From Cryoendolithus antarcticus (taxonomy: Eukaryota > Ascomycota > Dothideomycetes > Cladosporiales > Cladosporiaceae): DNA of 64,000 bases. The translations under genes and the position numbers were made by a program. Under the pieces are notes generated by a model, which ran no database searches, was not told the origin of the DNA, and saw only the letters and a list, made by a program, of their open reading frames with translations. The stretch is from assembly GCA_002077065.1 (NCBI GenBank), contig NAJO01000019.1:372001-436000 (forward strand), read 5' to 3'. This document shows positions 23,225-32,875 of this stretch, piece by piece; position 1 is the stretch's first letter; each line of letters starts with the position of its first letter.

Positions 23225-24022
23225 TCAGTCGAGGTCCCCGTTGGCTCCATGCTTCGCATGCCTACCCTTGCTGTGCTTCCCTTTCTCTTTGCCCGGCCTC
23301 TCGCGCATGAAGGAGCAGCGTGGCACCCTGATTGGCTGAATGCAGTTGCTGCACTTGAATTCCTGGAAATTGGGATCGGAGTAGAATTTCTCCCGCCCGT
23401 CCTCCGTGTACACCATGCACTATGGACTATTCGTCTTCTTCTGACAGTGATTGCACAGTGTGGGCGATGGCATCCCCCACACGGTCTGAGTAATGTGGTG
23501 ATGATGAATGATGGTGAGCTTCATGAGAAGCGATTGGGCATTCCACACCTCCTCCTTCCTGTTCGCCGGTCTCCAAGATACAGCCTGCCTTTCCCGTCGT
23601 GATAGAGCTCTGGCTTGTCTCCGGCGTGGCTGCATTCCGCTCCGGTACAGACGCGCTCCTTGTGGCTGGATATAGCCGATGGGGTCTGGTGGGCTTCACC
23701 GGTGACCTCGCTATCGACCGCAGAAACTTCTTCTTCGTCCTCGGCCACGAAGAGGCTATGGCCTCCAGCTTCTTCGCTCGACTGATCCTACCGCGCTCAG
23801 GTCAGTAATGGCGCCAGGCCGCTTTCCCCTCAGATGTAAGCGTACCTCTCCATTGGCTCTAACGTCTTCCTCGCTCTCACCAGAACGTTCAACCTCGTTC
23901 ATGGCTCGCTGCTCGCTTCCGTTCGAGCCGCGCAACAAAGTTTCGACTTTTGCAGCGCGGGCGTTGTGCTTCTTCAAGGACGCCTCCAAGTCCTTGCGCA
24001 CCTCGTTCGTGAGGTCGGACAT
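23225..24022 (-). pseudogene. Cysteine-module family member D, probably disrupted
   Basis: Exon 1 (24022-23846, ATG start MSDLTNEVRKDL, helical) joins in phase, by a 58-nt intron, to an acidic exon starting at 23787 (DQSSEEAGG...VAEDEEEV). Beyond about 23550 no splice pair gives a clean continuation. In the relevant frame the sequence encodes LCNHCQKKTNSP, an in-frame TAG at 23422-23420, then CMVYTEDG and KCSNCIQPIRVPRCSF, ending at 23225. This is the same C-x2-C...C-(M/R)-V-(Y/F)...C-x2-C-x6/7-C module seen in the two neighbouring family members, with the amber codon directly before the third cysteine. Either the gene is nonfunctional, or it ends early by another splice (one choice gives a tail ending SLSEEDE) and the module is a relic. 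Function unknown. Confidence 0.55.
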
Positions 24023-24476
24023 GTCGTGATGATTGGTAGTCGTCTTGATGGGTTGCGGAGTCGTGGGCGACGTCCTGACGGGTCGTTGACTTACTGTTGA
24101 GTGTAAAGAGAAGCGTTAGGAAGTTATTAGCACTTGAATGCCAGAAGCAGAAAGAATGATCGACATCACATGTTAGGTTTTATTACGCCGCCCCATCACT
24201 CATTCGCGAGTGAGGCCCGAAGTGATGATGAGCACGGCGCTCAAGCGAACTGTGGCCTACGCAACGCATTGGCAGGTGAGGTCGGGATACATCATGAGGG
24301 CAGCTAGATAAGTGGCTGGAAAGGCCAGAAACAAAGACTCATCTAGTGAGCGGCACCACGGAGACGCTGTGGTGTGCTTGCGAGTTGTGGTCGATACAGA
24401 GTGCTGAAGCTCTTCAGGGTTCCATCGAATGTGGCCCTCCTAGTCTCGCCCAAAGCTCCGAGACTTCCTCACCACA

Positions 24477-25254
24477 TCACTTCTCGTCCACCCGCTGTCT
24501 CTTCGGCATAGGCTCTTCGTCGTCGTCGTCCTCCGCGTCTGGCAACCCACATCTCCCACCAGGTTTCAACTCAGACACGATAGAGCACTTCGCTCGCTTC
24601 TCCACGCAATTGCTGCACTTGTAGCCTTTAGTTCTTGCGCAGTATCGCCCTCTGGCAGTGGCAATATAGACTCTGCAGGTGCGGCCGATTCCATACTCGA
24701 CGCAACGCTCGCAGGGCTCAGCTGCCGCCATACCCGCGGCCGTCTCGTTGATGCGCCCAACAATGCTTGCTTCGGCCTCGCGTTTCAGGCTCAGAGAATT
24801 CCAAGACTGTGCGGATATGCTGGCGGGCTTGTCCACGCGGCCAAGGTCTTTATTGCGTCGGTCTGCGGATCCGGACCCTAGGTCATCGAGAGTGACCAGC
24901 GTAGAGCTTGACGTCAGGTTTAGCACGGTGGTAGCTTCATGCGAGGTTTTGAAGGTGGCTGCGTGGGAGTAGCGAGTGAGGCGACTGATTGTTTGGCCAG
25001 CTTCTAGTAATGACTTTTAGCAATTGTGACGTACAGCCCTTGCGTGAGATACCCACAGTGTCCTCGCTGCGGATGAATGCCAGCCCATCGTCGATACTCT
25101 GAGCTTCTTCATCATGGCGCTTTGTCTCGCGTCTATAAGATTCTTTCAATGTCTGACGCGCGGCTGTGTTGCGATCTTTCCGCTCCTGCAGCTGACGCTC
25201 CTGGTCGATCAGAGCGCCGAGCTGCTGATGCACTCCTTGCAGGTGTGAGGCCAA
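24477..25254 (-). CDS. Cysteine-module family member C, coiled coil plus zinc-type module
   Basis: Two exons (25254-25053, 25003-24477) separated by a 49-nt intron give exactly 242 codons plus stop. Residues ~1-65 form a heptad-like charged helix (LGALIDQERQLQERKDRN). The middle is Ser/Thr-rich. Residues ~170-215 hold the module PCERCVEYGIGRTCRVY ... KCSNCVEKRAKCSI, six cysteines in two C-x2-C-x6/7-C half-sites, plus a further Cys between them. Paired half-sites of this type usually bind zinc, but the order differs from a Zn2Cys6 cluster because the half-sites are ~17 residues apart. The tail is acidic then basic (DDDDEE, PKRQR), the latter a possible nuclear signal. It is the cleanest member of the local family. 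Nuclear role is inference; I know of no named family. Confidence 0.68.
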
Positions 25255-25384
25255 TTGGATGGAGTGTAATGGACACCGATGTGTGTTCGTGCGATGCGGT
25301 TGGCAAGATGCGAATCACACAAGTCGTACAGCACTTTAAAACGGCAGGAACGACCAAGCTTACTCATATCTCGTTAGGGCGAGG

Positions 25385-26885
25385 CTACTCATTTACCTCA
25401 CCAGAAGCCTCGGAAGAGGGTATCGTACGTTTTCGCTTGTGCGCATTCTGACTCGTCCCAGCCAGTGGTCCAGCGTCTCTCGTCGGTGCTACTGATCCAG
25501 TCATCCGCGACTGCGACTGTGAGTGCGTGGCCTCAGCGACTCCGTCGTCTTGCAGCGAGCAACGAATCTGCTCCATGCGACACCTACCACATGCCAGCGC
25601 AGTTTCGTCCGTGGCGAAGCGCTCCCGACGTATATTATCTCTGAACACCATGCATGCATGATCATGAGTTTTGCACCCCTCGCACGCCTTTGTCGCTACC
25701 TGCCCGTCCGACGTCTCCAGTACGCTGCGAGCACGATCGACAAACCGCTTGCGCTTCTTCGACAGGTTGTCCCATTGCTTTGGACTGATCGTCCATTATC
25801 GCCCGATTCGGATTGAGCGATAGAGTGTACGCAGTGGTTCGGAATGAGGCATTGCGCCTGCGCTATGGTCGTGGCTCTCATCGCTGTGAGCGACAGTCCT
25901 GCTATCGTCGGAAGTATCTTTATTTACTTCGTCGGCTACCGTGTCGCAGATGTCATCGATTTCGCCGTCCTAGGTTCTGTTAGTATGCCTCCACGTGTAC
26001 GCGACGGATACGCGCGACTGGAGCACATGCCTCTAGATTCTTGTCTGCAGCTGGCATCGCCTCAATCATGGACAGGAATCTTTCTTGCATCTTCATGGCG
26101 GCATGGGTCAGATCGTGATCGTCGCCATACTGATTGCGAGCGTTCGCCGCTATGAGCTTGAAGTCGTTCACAAGACTGGAGACCGAGGAGTACTTATCGT
26201 TGCAGAGATTGTGCTCAAGCATCACCAAATGCATCGGTTCGTTCGCGATTCGTCCATGGGTAGACATGCCGGCTTCGGGCCACACGAAGTGCTCTGAGAT
26301 CCTGTAACGTCGCAGGGCAGTGAGCTGACGCTGTAGGTACGACTTCTGGTTGATGGGCATCGTTCCTACGGGCTCCAAGACTGCCATGTCCGGAACAGGG
26401 TCGTCTAATTCAGGGAGGGCAAGGGCCTGCATCAATGCTGACTTACGACAGTACGTCAGTCAAGTCGAGCAGCAGTGCATTGTTGAGACTCACGGTCTGT
26501 AGCCATTCGATCTGCGCCTCTATGTGCCGAGATTGCTATTCTTGCCATCTCGACGGGCTTTGGCAGCATCCATGGCTGCGTCGATCTCGGCCGCTTTCGT
26601 GTGAACTTATTCTTGATGCAGTGCAAGCGCGGCGTAGAGCTCGTTTCGCTGTAGGAAAAGCCGAGCCTCTGCGGCCTGAGCTGCCTCGATGGTAGCTTCT
26701 AGGTTACTATGCAAGGTAGCAAGCTTCGCCTCTTCTTGTATCCGGCGCTTGACTTCTTCAAGCATACATTGGACTCTCTCAAGACGTCGACATGGTGGTG
26801 TCACGTCGGCCGTGTGTCCACTTTCGTGAAAGTCTGAGTCTGTGATCTGCTCCCGCGGTCGCGCCGGGAACTGCTGGTGTGACAT
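25385..26885 (-). pseudogene. Family member A: coiled coil, bromodomain-like fold, cysteine module; interrupted
   Basis: Parts run in the family order on the minus strand. A coiled-coil segment starts at 26885 (MSHQQFPARP...VKRRIQEEAKLATLHSN). A bromodomain-like segment lies within 26435-25980 (NEPMHLVMLEHNLCNDKYSS ... VNDFKLIAANARNQYGDD). An acidic stretch follows (DGEIDDICDTVADE), then a module ACEGCKTHDHACMVF ... ACGRCRMEQIRCSL, ending at 25385 after KRKR. Interruptions: in-frame TAA at 26609-26607 and TAG at 26522-26520 in the coiled coil, a frame change before IEAQIEWLQTV, and TAA at 25798-25796 between the acidic stretch and the module. I could not find GT-AG introns that remove all of these in phase. 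Either it is a decaying gene or the intron structure is unusual. Confidence 0.55.
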
Positions 26886-28112
26886 TTGTAGCCTCGAGAG
26901 ACAGCTGAGTCCGAATGCAGCGCTGTAAGACCCTCCAAGGAAAATTTTAAGGACCTCGCCGGAGCTCGCGAGTTTGGTATCCTTGCCGCGGTCGGGTTGG
27001 AAGGGGCTTTAGTCAATCCAACATATATGCCCAAGGTGGAGAACACTGACAGTCAATGGCCAGGCCACAAGTAGTCTGGAAGATGTGTACCGGGACTGAC
27101 CTACCCAACGGCCGCGCAGTGCGTTTGTGCCATATCTCGGGTCATTGCAGGCACTCCAAACGCGTGCGCTCTGCCGATGCAGACCGGAACACAGAGCGCA
27201 TGAACAGATGGAACCGACGCGAGCAGAAAAGATTAAGGCACAAATCTCACCCATTGCAGGACGAGCTCTGTCGCCGCAGTCACGATTCCTACGCTCAATT
27301 TGAGCGTCTTCGCAGCCAAACGACGAAGTCCTAGTGATGTAAGCAGCCGCGGCCTTTCCCAGGTGTGCAAGTCTCCGCCACTGGCGCGTCTGGTCCAAGG
27401 CGTTTGGAGAGTCCTATCCGAACTTGCACCAATTCCAGGGCGGAGCCTAACGACCAGCATCCATGCTACTTGTCACTTTCGTGCCCCGAGATAAGATAGG
27501 TCCGCATACAGTTCACACTCTTATGGAGAATCGCTGCATCTAGGACGCAAGACCCGATCGCGTGAATTGCCCCAAGGCTTAGTGTGTAGGTCCTGGAGGT
27601 GCTAGCAAGTCTGTATCCGGAAGACCTAGTGCGAAGGCAGAAGGTTGAGATGGGACGATGGTCTTGCAAAGGGGAAAGAAGACAGCCAAGACATGCGCCA
27701 CAATCTGTACCTCCATATAGTGGACAGTGTATTTTTTTGCAGAGAACATGTCTTTCGACCTCATTCATGATCCAACACATCCCGTCGTGATTATGGTTCA
27801 GCTGCGTGGCTACTTGGTAGCGGAATCTTCCATGGGTGCCGGACGTCCACCAAAGGCTGACCATTCGAGCAACACTGGATTCTTTGCTTCGCAGCCTCCA
27901 TAACCCAAAAGCTAAGTACTTATGATCTCGTTTGCAGACACACGGGCATGAGAGCCGCGCAGATTACTCTTTTCTCTATACACAATTTCGTTCACACTTT
28001 CGTTGTGCGACGTACAAGTGATGCCAACAAGTCAGCTCGCCTATCGCCCCAGCATTTCGTAGTGATCATCCATACCCGGTCCTGGCACATGCTAACTCGC
28101 TAGCTAGTCACA
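26886..28112. other. Intergenic within the family block
   Basis: About 1.2 kb between family member A and the secreted-protein candidate. Frames up to ~130 codons exist (27009-27398 and 27466-27864, minus) but show no coiled coil, bromodomain or paired-cysteine signature. I found no further family copy here. Confidence 0.45.
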
Positions 28113-28622
28113 ATGCCAAACCGGAAGCAAACACTGGTTAGCTTGATATGGCTGGCAGGCTTGCTTCTGCTTCCATATCCACTGCCGAGCGGGTTCCTGA
28201 CCCAGGCAGAGAAAACGGCCATTACGGAGTCCACAACTACGGATGTCGTTCAGACCTCGAACAATATTACAGCATCAAAGCCAACATGTCCCGAATGGCA
28301 AACCCATTTATGGAAACAACATTTCAACTGCGCTGGCTATGCCCTGACGATATCACAGAGCACGATCATTGTGGAAGACATCACGAAAGTGCCGGCTTGG
28401 ACATCGGGACCTCTTCTTATCGGGTCCTGCGATACAGATCCGACGCGGAGTTCTAACCCGCTACTTCTCGACAATTGTACCACAGCCCCGGCACACTGTC
28501 TGAAGATCTCATGCACTCGCTTGGAGTGGAGCTCAATCGCCATGCGCTTCGCCGTGAGCCTCGCGGGCACAGATCTGCAGCCAGTGCAAGTCCGCCAACC
28601 CCGTTATCGTGTTCTTCAATGA
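28113..28622 (+). CDS. Small secreted cysteine-containing protein candidate
   Basis: Open frame of 169 codons beginning MPNRKQTLVSLIWLAGLLLL, a good signal peptide. Six cysteines follow in the mature part (PTCPEW, FNCAGY, GSCDTD, DNCTTA, AHCLKI, ISCTRL). In another frame at the 3' end the sequence reads QCKSANPVIVFFNDYSNYFC and stops at 28660-28662, which looks more like a genuine C-terminus than the Arg-rich end of the first frame. A ~54-nt intron (GT at about 28524) or a one-base frameshift would connect them. If so, its TAA overlaps the stop codon of the converging bromodomain gene. Secretion is inferred; size and cysteines resemble fungal small secreted proteins, with no homologue recognised. 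Confidence 0.5.
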   Translation: MPNRKQTLVSLIWLAGLLLLPYPLPSGFLTQAEKTAITESTTTDVVQTSNNITASKPTCPEWQTHLWKQHFNCAGYALTISQSTIIVEDITKVPAWTSGPLLIGSCDTDPTRSSNPLLLDNCTTAPAHCLKISCTRLEWSSIAMRFAVSLAGTDLQPVQVRQPRYRVLQ

Positions 28623-28658
28623 TTACTCCAACTACTTCTGCAAGACGGCGCCAGCCAT

Positions 28659-29900
28659 CTAAGACTCGTTGTCAAAGCCGGGCGGTAGGATGGCATAGTT
28701 CCTGCGCGGTACCTTGCGCGATCCCACCACGCCGCTCGAAGCCAATTGCCCGCCCTCGCCGTCGGCTTCGGTCACTGGCACTGACCCAGAAGTCATGCCG
28801 TCCAGTTCAGCGTCCGCCGGGCGTTTCTTGTTCGCCTTCTGGTCTTGACGGTCCGGGTCCAGATTGCCCCGACGCCGCTTGGACCCCGACAAGTCGTCTG
28901 GCGGCGGAGGGCGTCGTTGGCTTCGAAGCCGAAGGCTCCAACGCTTTCTGTGCCCGAATTCAGACCGATCACACCTTCTGTCCTGGACGCAACGGTCGGC
29001 AGACTGTGGACTGCTGTCGCATGCTCATAATCGACGTTTGGATTACCCGCGAGAACATTGGACTACTGGTCGTTAGCGATGCGTCAAAAGCTATGCGGAC
29101 CAGATAACATACCTCATGAACGGACTCCGCAGGTGGCAACTCTCTGAGATACTCCGTGAATTGCTCATTCGTCTTGTCGGCCGCCTGTGTGATTGCGTTC
29201 TTGGCTCCGTAGTACAGCACGCTGTTCGAGTAGATCAAGTTGTAGTCCTCCATGAATTCTACAACTGTGGCGTACCTGTCATGGAGCAACTTAGCTGCCA
29301 GGGTCGTGAGATCCATAGGCTGCTCAACGACATCTTCGTAGTCGGGCGCATCGTAGCTTAGCGTCACAGGATAGCGGAAAGCCTTATAAGCGTCATTGCG
29401 CTTAAGCGCAGCAAGCGCTTCGAGCAGGAAGTGTTTCTGGTGCGCAGGCATCCTCGGCTTCGGGCCAGCAGGCGTGATTGCGGTGGCAATGTTATCGCCG
29501 GATTCACTGCCCTCATCGATCGACGCGGAGTAACCAGTCTGTCATATCACGGTCAGCGCATGCGCTTCACATCAAACCCCCCATCTTAACTCTCCGCCTG
29601 CAACTCCTCAATCCTCCTTGCAACCCTCTTGAGATCCTCCTCCGCCTCATCGCGACACGCCTGGATCGCATCCAGTTTCGCGTCCAGATGTGTGCGCTTG
29701 GCCAGATGCGCCGCCTGAATGGCCGCGAAGTCCGCCTCAACCTCGTCGCACAATGCCGCGACGTCCATCTTATCTATCCTGCATCTGTCCAGTGCTGTCC
29801 AAAAGCCTTCGCGTGCAGCGATGAGGTCCGCCTCTTGACCCAGTTTGCGCTGAATATCGGCAGCGTGTTCCTCGTGCTTGCGTTGGATGGCTGCGGCCAT
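28659..29900 (-). CDS. Family member B: coiled coil plus bromodomain-like protein
   Basis: The start at ATG 29900 leads into a long charged helix (MAAAIQRKHEEHAADIQRKL ... RVARRIEELQAE). A second exon, open to about 29540, encodes a recognisable bromodomain: FRYPVTLSYDAPDYEDVVEQ, then PMDLTTLAAKLL, then EFMEDYNLIYSNSVLYYG. The bromodomain exon ends at ESVHE with a GTATGT donor, a GCTAAC branch site and an acceptor just before 29060. Downstream the frame to 28659 carries a basic cluster (SGSKRRRG) and ends ILPPGFDNES, but another frame is also open, so the C-terminus is unsettled. The first junction is also unresolved: the GTTAAG donor and the CAG acceptor near 29535 do not match in phase. The residue equivalent to the acetyl-lysine-anchoring Asn is Tyr. 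No paired-cysteine module was found. Chromatin reading is inferred from the fold. Confidence 0.6.
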
Positions 29901-30346
29901 GTTGCTGTAGCGAGGGAGCCATCCGTCCCCTGTCTTGTGTCGGAGGATGAGTGTTGTGTCATTGCAGCTTCGAGATCCGGTGTCGTCACGCTGTCTTTGG
30001 TGAGTCTCCACAGTCGCGCTTCTTAGTCACCGACCCGGTTGCAACAGCAGGAGCGACCGAGACCTCCTTGTGGTATCTGTTCGGGCTAAGTGGTGGTCAG
30101 TTAACTAACGGTGCACCTTATACACCCTCATGTAGTTTGCGTTATGTGTGTGAGACTGTACTCGTGAGTTCACGGACTGTGGAGCTTGACACTGATGTGA
30201 GCATCGTCTAGTCATCTTCATCATTGTGAGAGTCTACTTCCCTCGGCATCACTCCAGGGACCCTCAATTCAGCTCCGAGCGCAGCTCAAAGCCCTGGCCT
30301 GTAGCCTTGGTGCATCTCGGCCCTCGCCATTTACCTTGCTTTCCAC

Positions 30347-32408
30347 CTACCGCCCCCCCTCAAACCCATTTCCCCGCACAATACTCCCTCCCGCGTCCCC
30401 GAGCCCTTCAACAGGCCGATTGTAACTCCACCCCGCAAACTGCTGCTGCATAGTCTGGCTCAGCACCGGCCCGTCCACATACGAATCGGTAGGCGCCTCG
30501 CTCGTGAACTCCTTGTCGAAGTTCGCCGTGTCGCGTTCGTCCAGCACGGAGGGCTTGAAGGAGGGCTCGTATTTGCGGTCGAGCAGTTTGCGCCAGTCGA
30601 TGGAGTGGAAGAAGGGGTGGGCCTGCGATATTGTGTTAGTACCCAGTCTGGGAACGGGGTGTGGTGGAGAGGGGAGAGGTGGTGAAGTTAGTAGCATTTG
30701 TGAAAGCTCGACGTACCTTGATCTCCGCAGCGCCATTCGACCCCAACCTCCTCGTTGCATCCCGATCCAGCAACCTCGTCAACAAATCCCTCGCAGCAGG
30801 CGGCACGATCTCCGGCCCGGGGAAATGCAGCGGCTCCGCCAAAATCTTCCGATACATCTCGTTAGTATTCTCATCATAGAACGGCGGTAGCCCCGTCAAC
30901 ATCTCATACAACAGTACGCCAAGTGTCCACCAGTCCACAGCCTTCGTGTACCCCTGCCCGTGCAACAGCTCCGGCGCAAGGTACTCTGGCGTGCCGCAGA
31001 AAGTGTTCGTCTTATCCTCGTCCTTCATGTCAAGTTTGCAGAGTCCGAAGTCGCAGAGTGCGATGTGGCCCACGTAGTCGACGAGGATGTTCTCAGGTTT
31101 AAGGTCGCGGTAGATGACGCCAAAGCCGTGGAGACATTCAAGCGCGCAGAGGAGTTCGGCGGCGTAGAAGCGCGAGCGATTGATGTCGAAGCGCTGCTCT
31201 TTTTGAAGGTGATGGAAAAGTTCGCCACCGTTCACGAAAGCCAGGACGAGGTACAGCTTCTCTGGCGATTGGAAGGAGAACTTCAGCGGCACGATGAAGG
31301 GGTTGTTGATCTGCGCTAGGACCGATCGCTCGGCGAGGGTGTGTGCGACTTCGGACCGGGAGATGATGTGCTGCTTGCGGATCGTTTTGAGGGCGTAGAT
31401 ACGTTGCGTGTCTTTCTTCATGACCTGCATGACTTTGCCGAAGGAGCCCTTGCCGACGACTTTCAAAAGCTCGAAGTTCTCGATTTTGAGGCTGGACTGT
31501 CGGTTCTCCACGTACTTTACGCCCATGCGGATGTTGCCTGTGCCGTACTGAATGTCGTGCCAGTGAATGCCGGAGACGGATCCATTGCTTGCAGGTGCAG
31601 CCATTCCATTCTTGACGTCCTTCTTGCTCTTGCCATCGGAGGATTGGGGTGGTTGTGGGGCGCCAGATTGGGCGTCCTCGCTGAAGGAGGGCGTCACTCT
31701 GCAGGTACCAATAAAGATGTCATGTTGTCTGCCGGCGTTGGGCGGTGCCGAGGGGTTGCGCATATATATCGAGAGGTTGAGCTCAGTGGTTCGGCTGACA
31801 TCGAACTTATACTGTGTGCTCTCGCCGCCCCACACCGGGTTCTCTGGTGTCCCTCCTACCGCGTTGACGAACACTTGCTGCTTATCGAAGTCGAGGAGTG
31901 CATATGGCAGATACTTGCTGTGGTAGCGTCCATGTGTCGAGGGCACGGCATTGATACCACCCGCAGCCGATTGTGGCCGATAGCTACTCTGAGGCATGTT
32001 GCTAGACCCTGGTCGTGCGCTGTTGCCCATGTACGATCCTCCCGCAAAGCTCGCAGACATGCTCGACGAGTGACCCGGCTTCTGGAATGCTTGGTCCGCG
32101 CCTGGCGGCAGACTGAATCCTCGGCCTTCATGGAGTGTCAAGATCAAGATACCCGGTCGCACCGGTGCTGCGGGAGGCGAAACCAGCGCCTCTGATGCAG
32201 CGATGCCCTGGGGGTCTGCCACGCTGCCATTGTACGGTGCGGGTGCTGTTTGTGAGGTTGGCGTTGAAGTGCCTGGTGTGGTAGTCGCCGATGGTGCCTT
32301 TGCTGAGGCATCGGGACTAAGGGCGGATTGGGAGGAGGATCGGGAGAAGGTGTTGGCTAGAGGAGCGAGGTGCGTCTCCTTCAGCTTCTTGGTCAACTTC
32401 CACGACAT
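30347..32408 (-). CDS. SCH9: AGC-family kinase, Sch9/S6K type
   Basis: Two exons (32408-30717 and 30622-30347, 94-nt intron) give 655 codons plus stop. The N-terminus is Ser/Thr/Pro-rich, followed by a C2-like region at roughly residues 95-270 (ILILTLHEGRGFSLPP, then the strand region around FIGTCRVTPSF). The kinase domain spans about 318-590: glycine loop GKGSFGKV, catalytic YRDLKPENIL, DFG in CDFGLCKL, activation loop TFCGTPEYLAPE. The AGC tail is in exon 2 with the hydrophobic motif FAGWSY. In ascomycetes Sch9 acts downstream of TORC1 in nutrient, stress and longevity signalling. ATG 32408 (MSWKLTKKLK) was chosen; the frame is open 26 codons further. It shares a 467-bp upstream region with ADA2. 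Confidence 0.94.
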
Positions 32409-32875
32409 GGTGGCGTGCGTGTGTGTGGGTATCAAATGTATGCGGTGTAAGTCGCTCCTACAACGTAGCAAGCAAGCCGACTTCACGGGGTGTCTTCACT
32501 GCGAGGAAGACCCCTCTCACAGGCCAATGCCAGTGACTGAGGCTTGGTAAGCGATGCTAGAGTGATGTAGTGGGGTATCGAGGAGAATATGCAGCAGGGC
32601 GACAATGGAAACGTCTCTCATCCAGCGCAGAAGGAGAGTGTCTGAAGGAGAATATCGTAGGGAGTATCTCGGCCGTGTTTCGCAATCCGTTGACGTGGTG
32701 CTGTGGTGACACGAGGGGTGGAGTGGTGGCGCACTGTCACCGGCCCGTCGCGGCGGTGTGGCGCGGGGTGCCTCGTACCTCGAACCTCCCGACATGGCGA
32801 CATTTGACCAAGCACTTGACCACATGCACTATGCGCATCATCAGCATGTCTAAACCAGCCTAGGAGGCCAACAGT
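32409..32875. promoter_or_regulatory. Divergent promoter region SCH9/ADA2
   Basis: The two start codons face away from each other with 467 bp between them, so both promoters lie here. No TATA box or known upstream element stands out. Confidence 0.55.

Noticed and set aside
28475..29107. 210-codon plus-strand frame overlapping member B
   Set aside because: Arg/Pro/Ser-rich shadow opposite coding exons, no start context or domain.
31341..32195. 284-codon frame antisense to SCH9
   Set aside because: Shadow of the kinase exon; no recognisable motif and composition follows the reverse codon bias.
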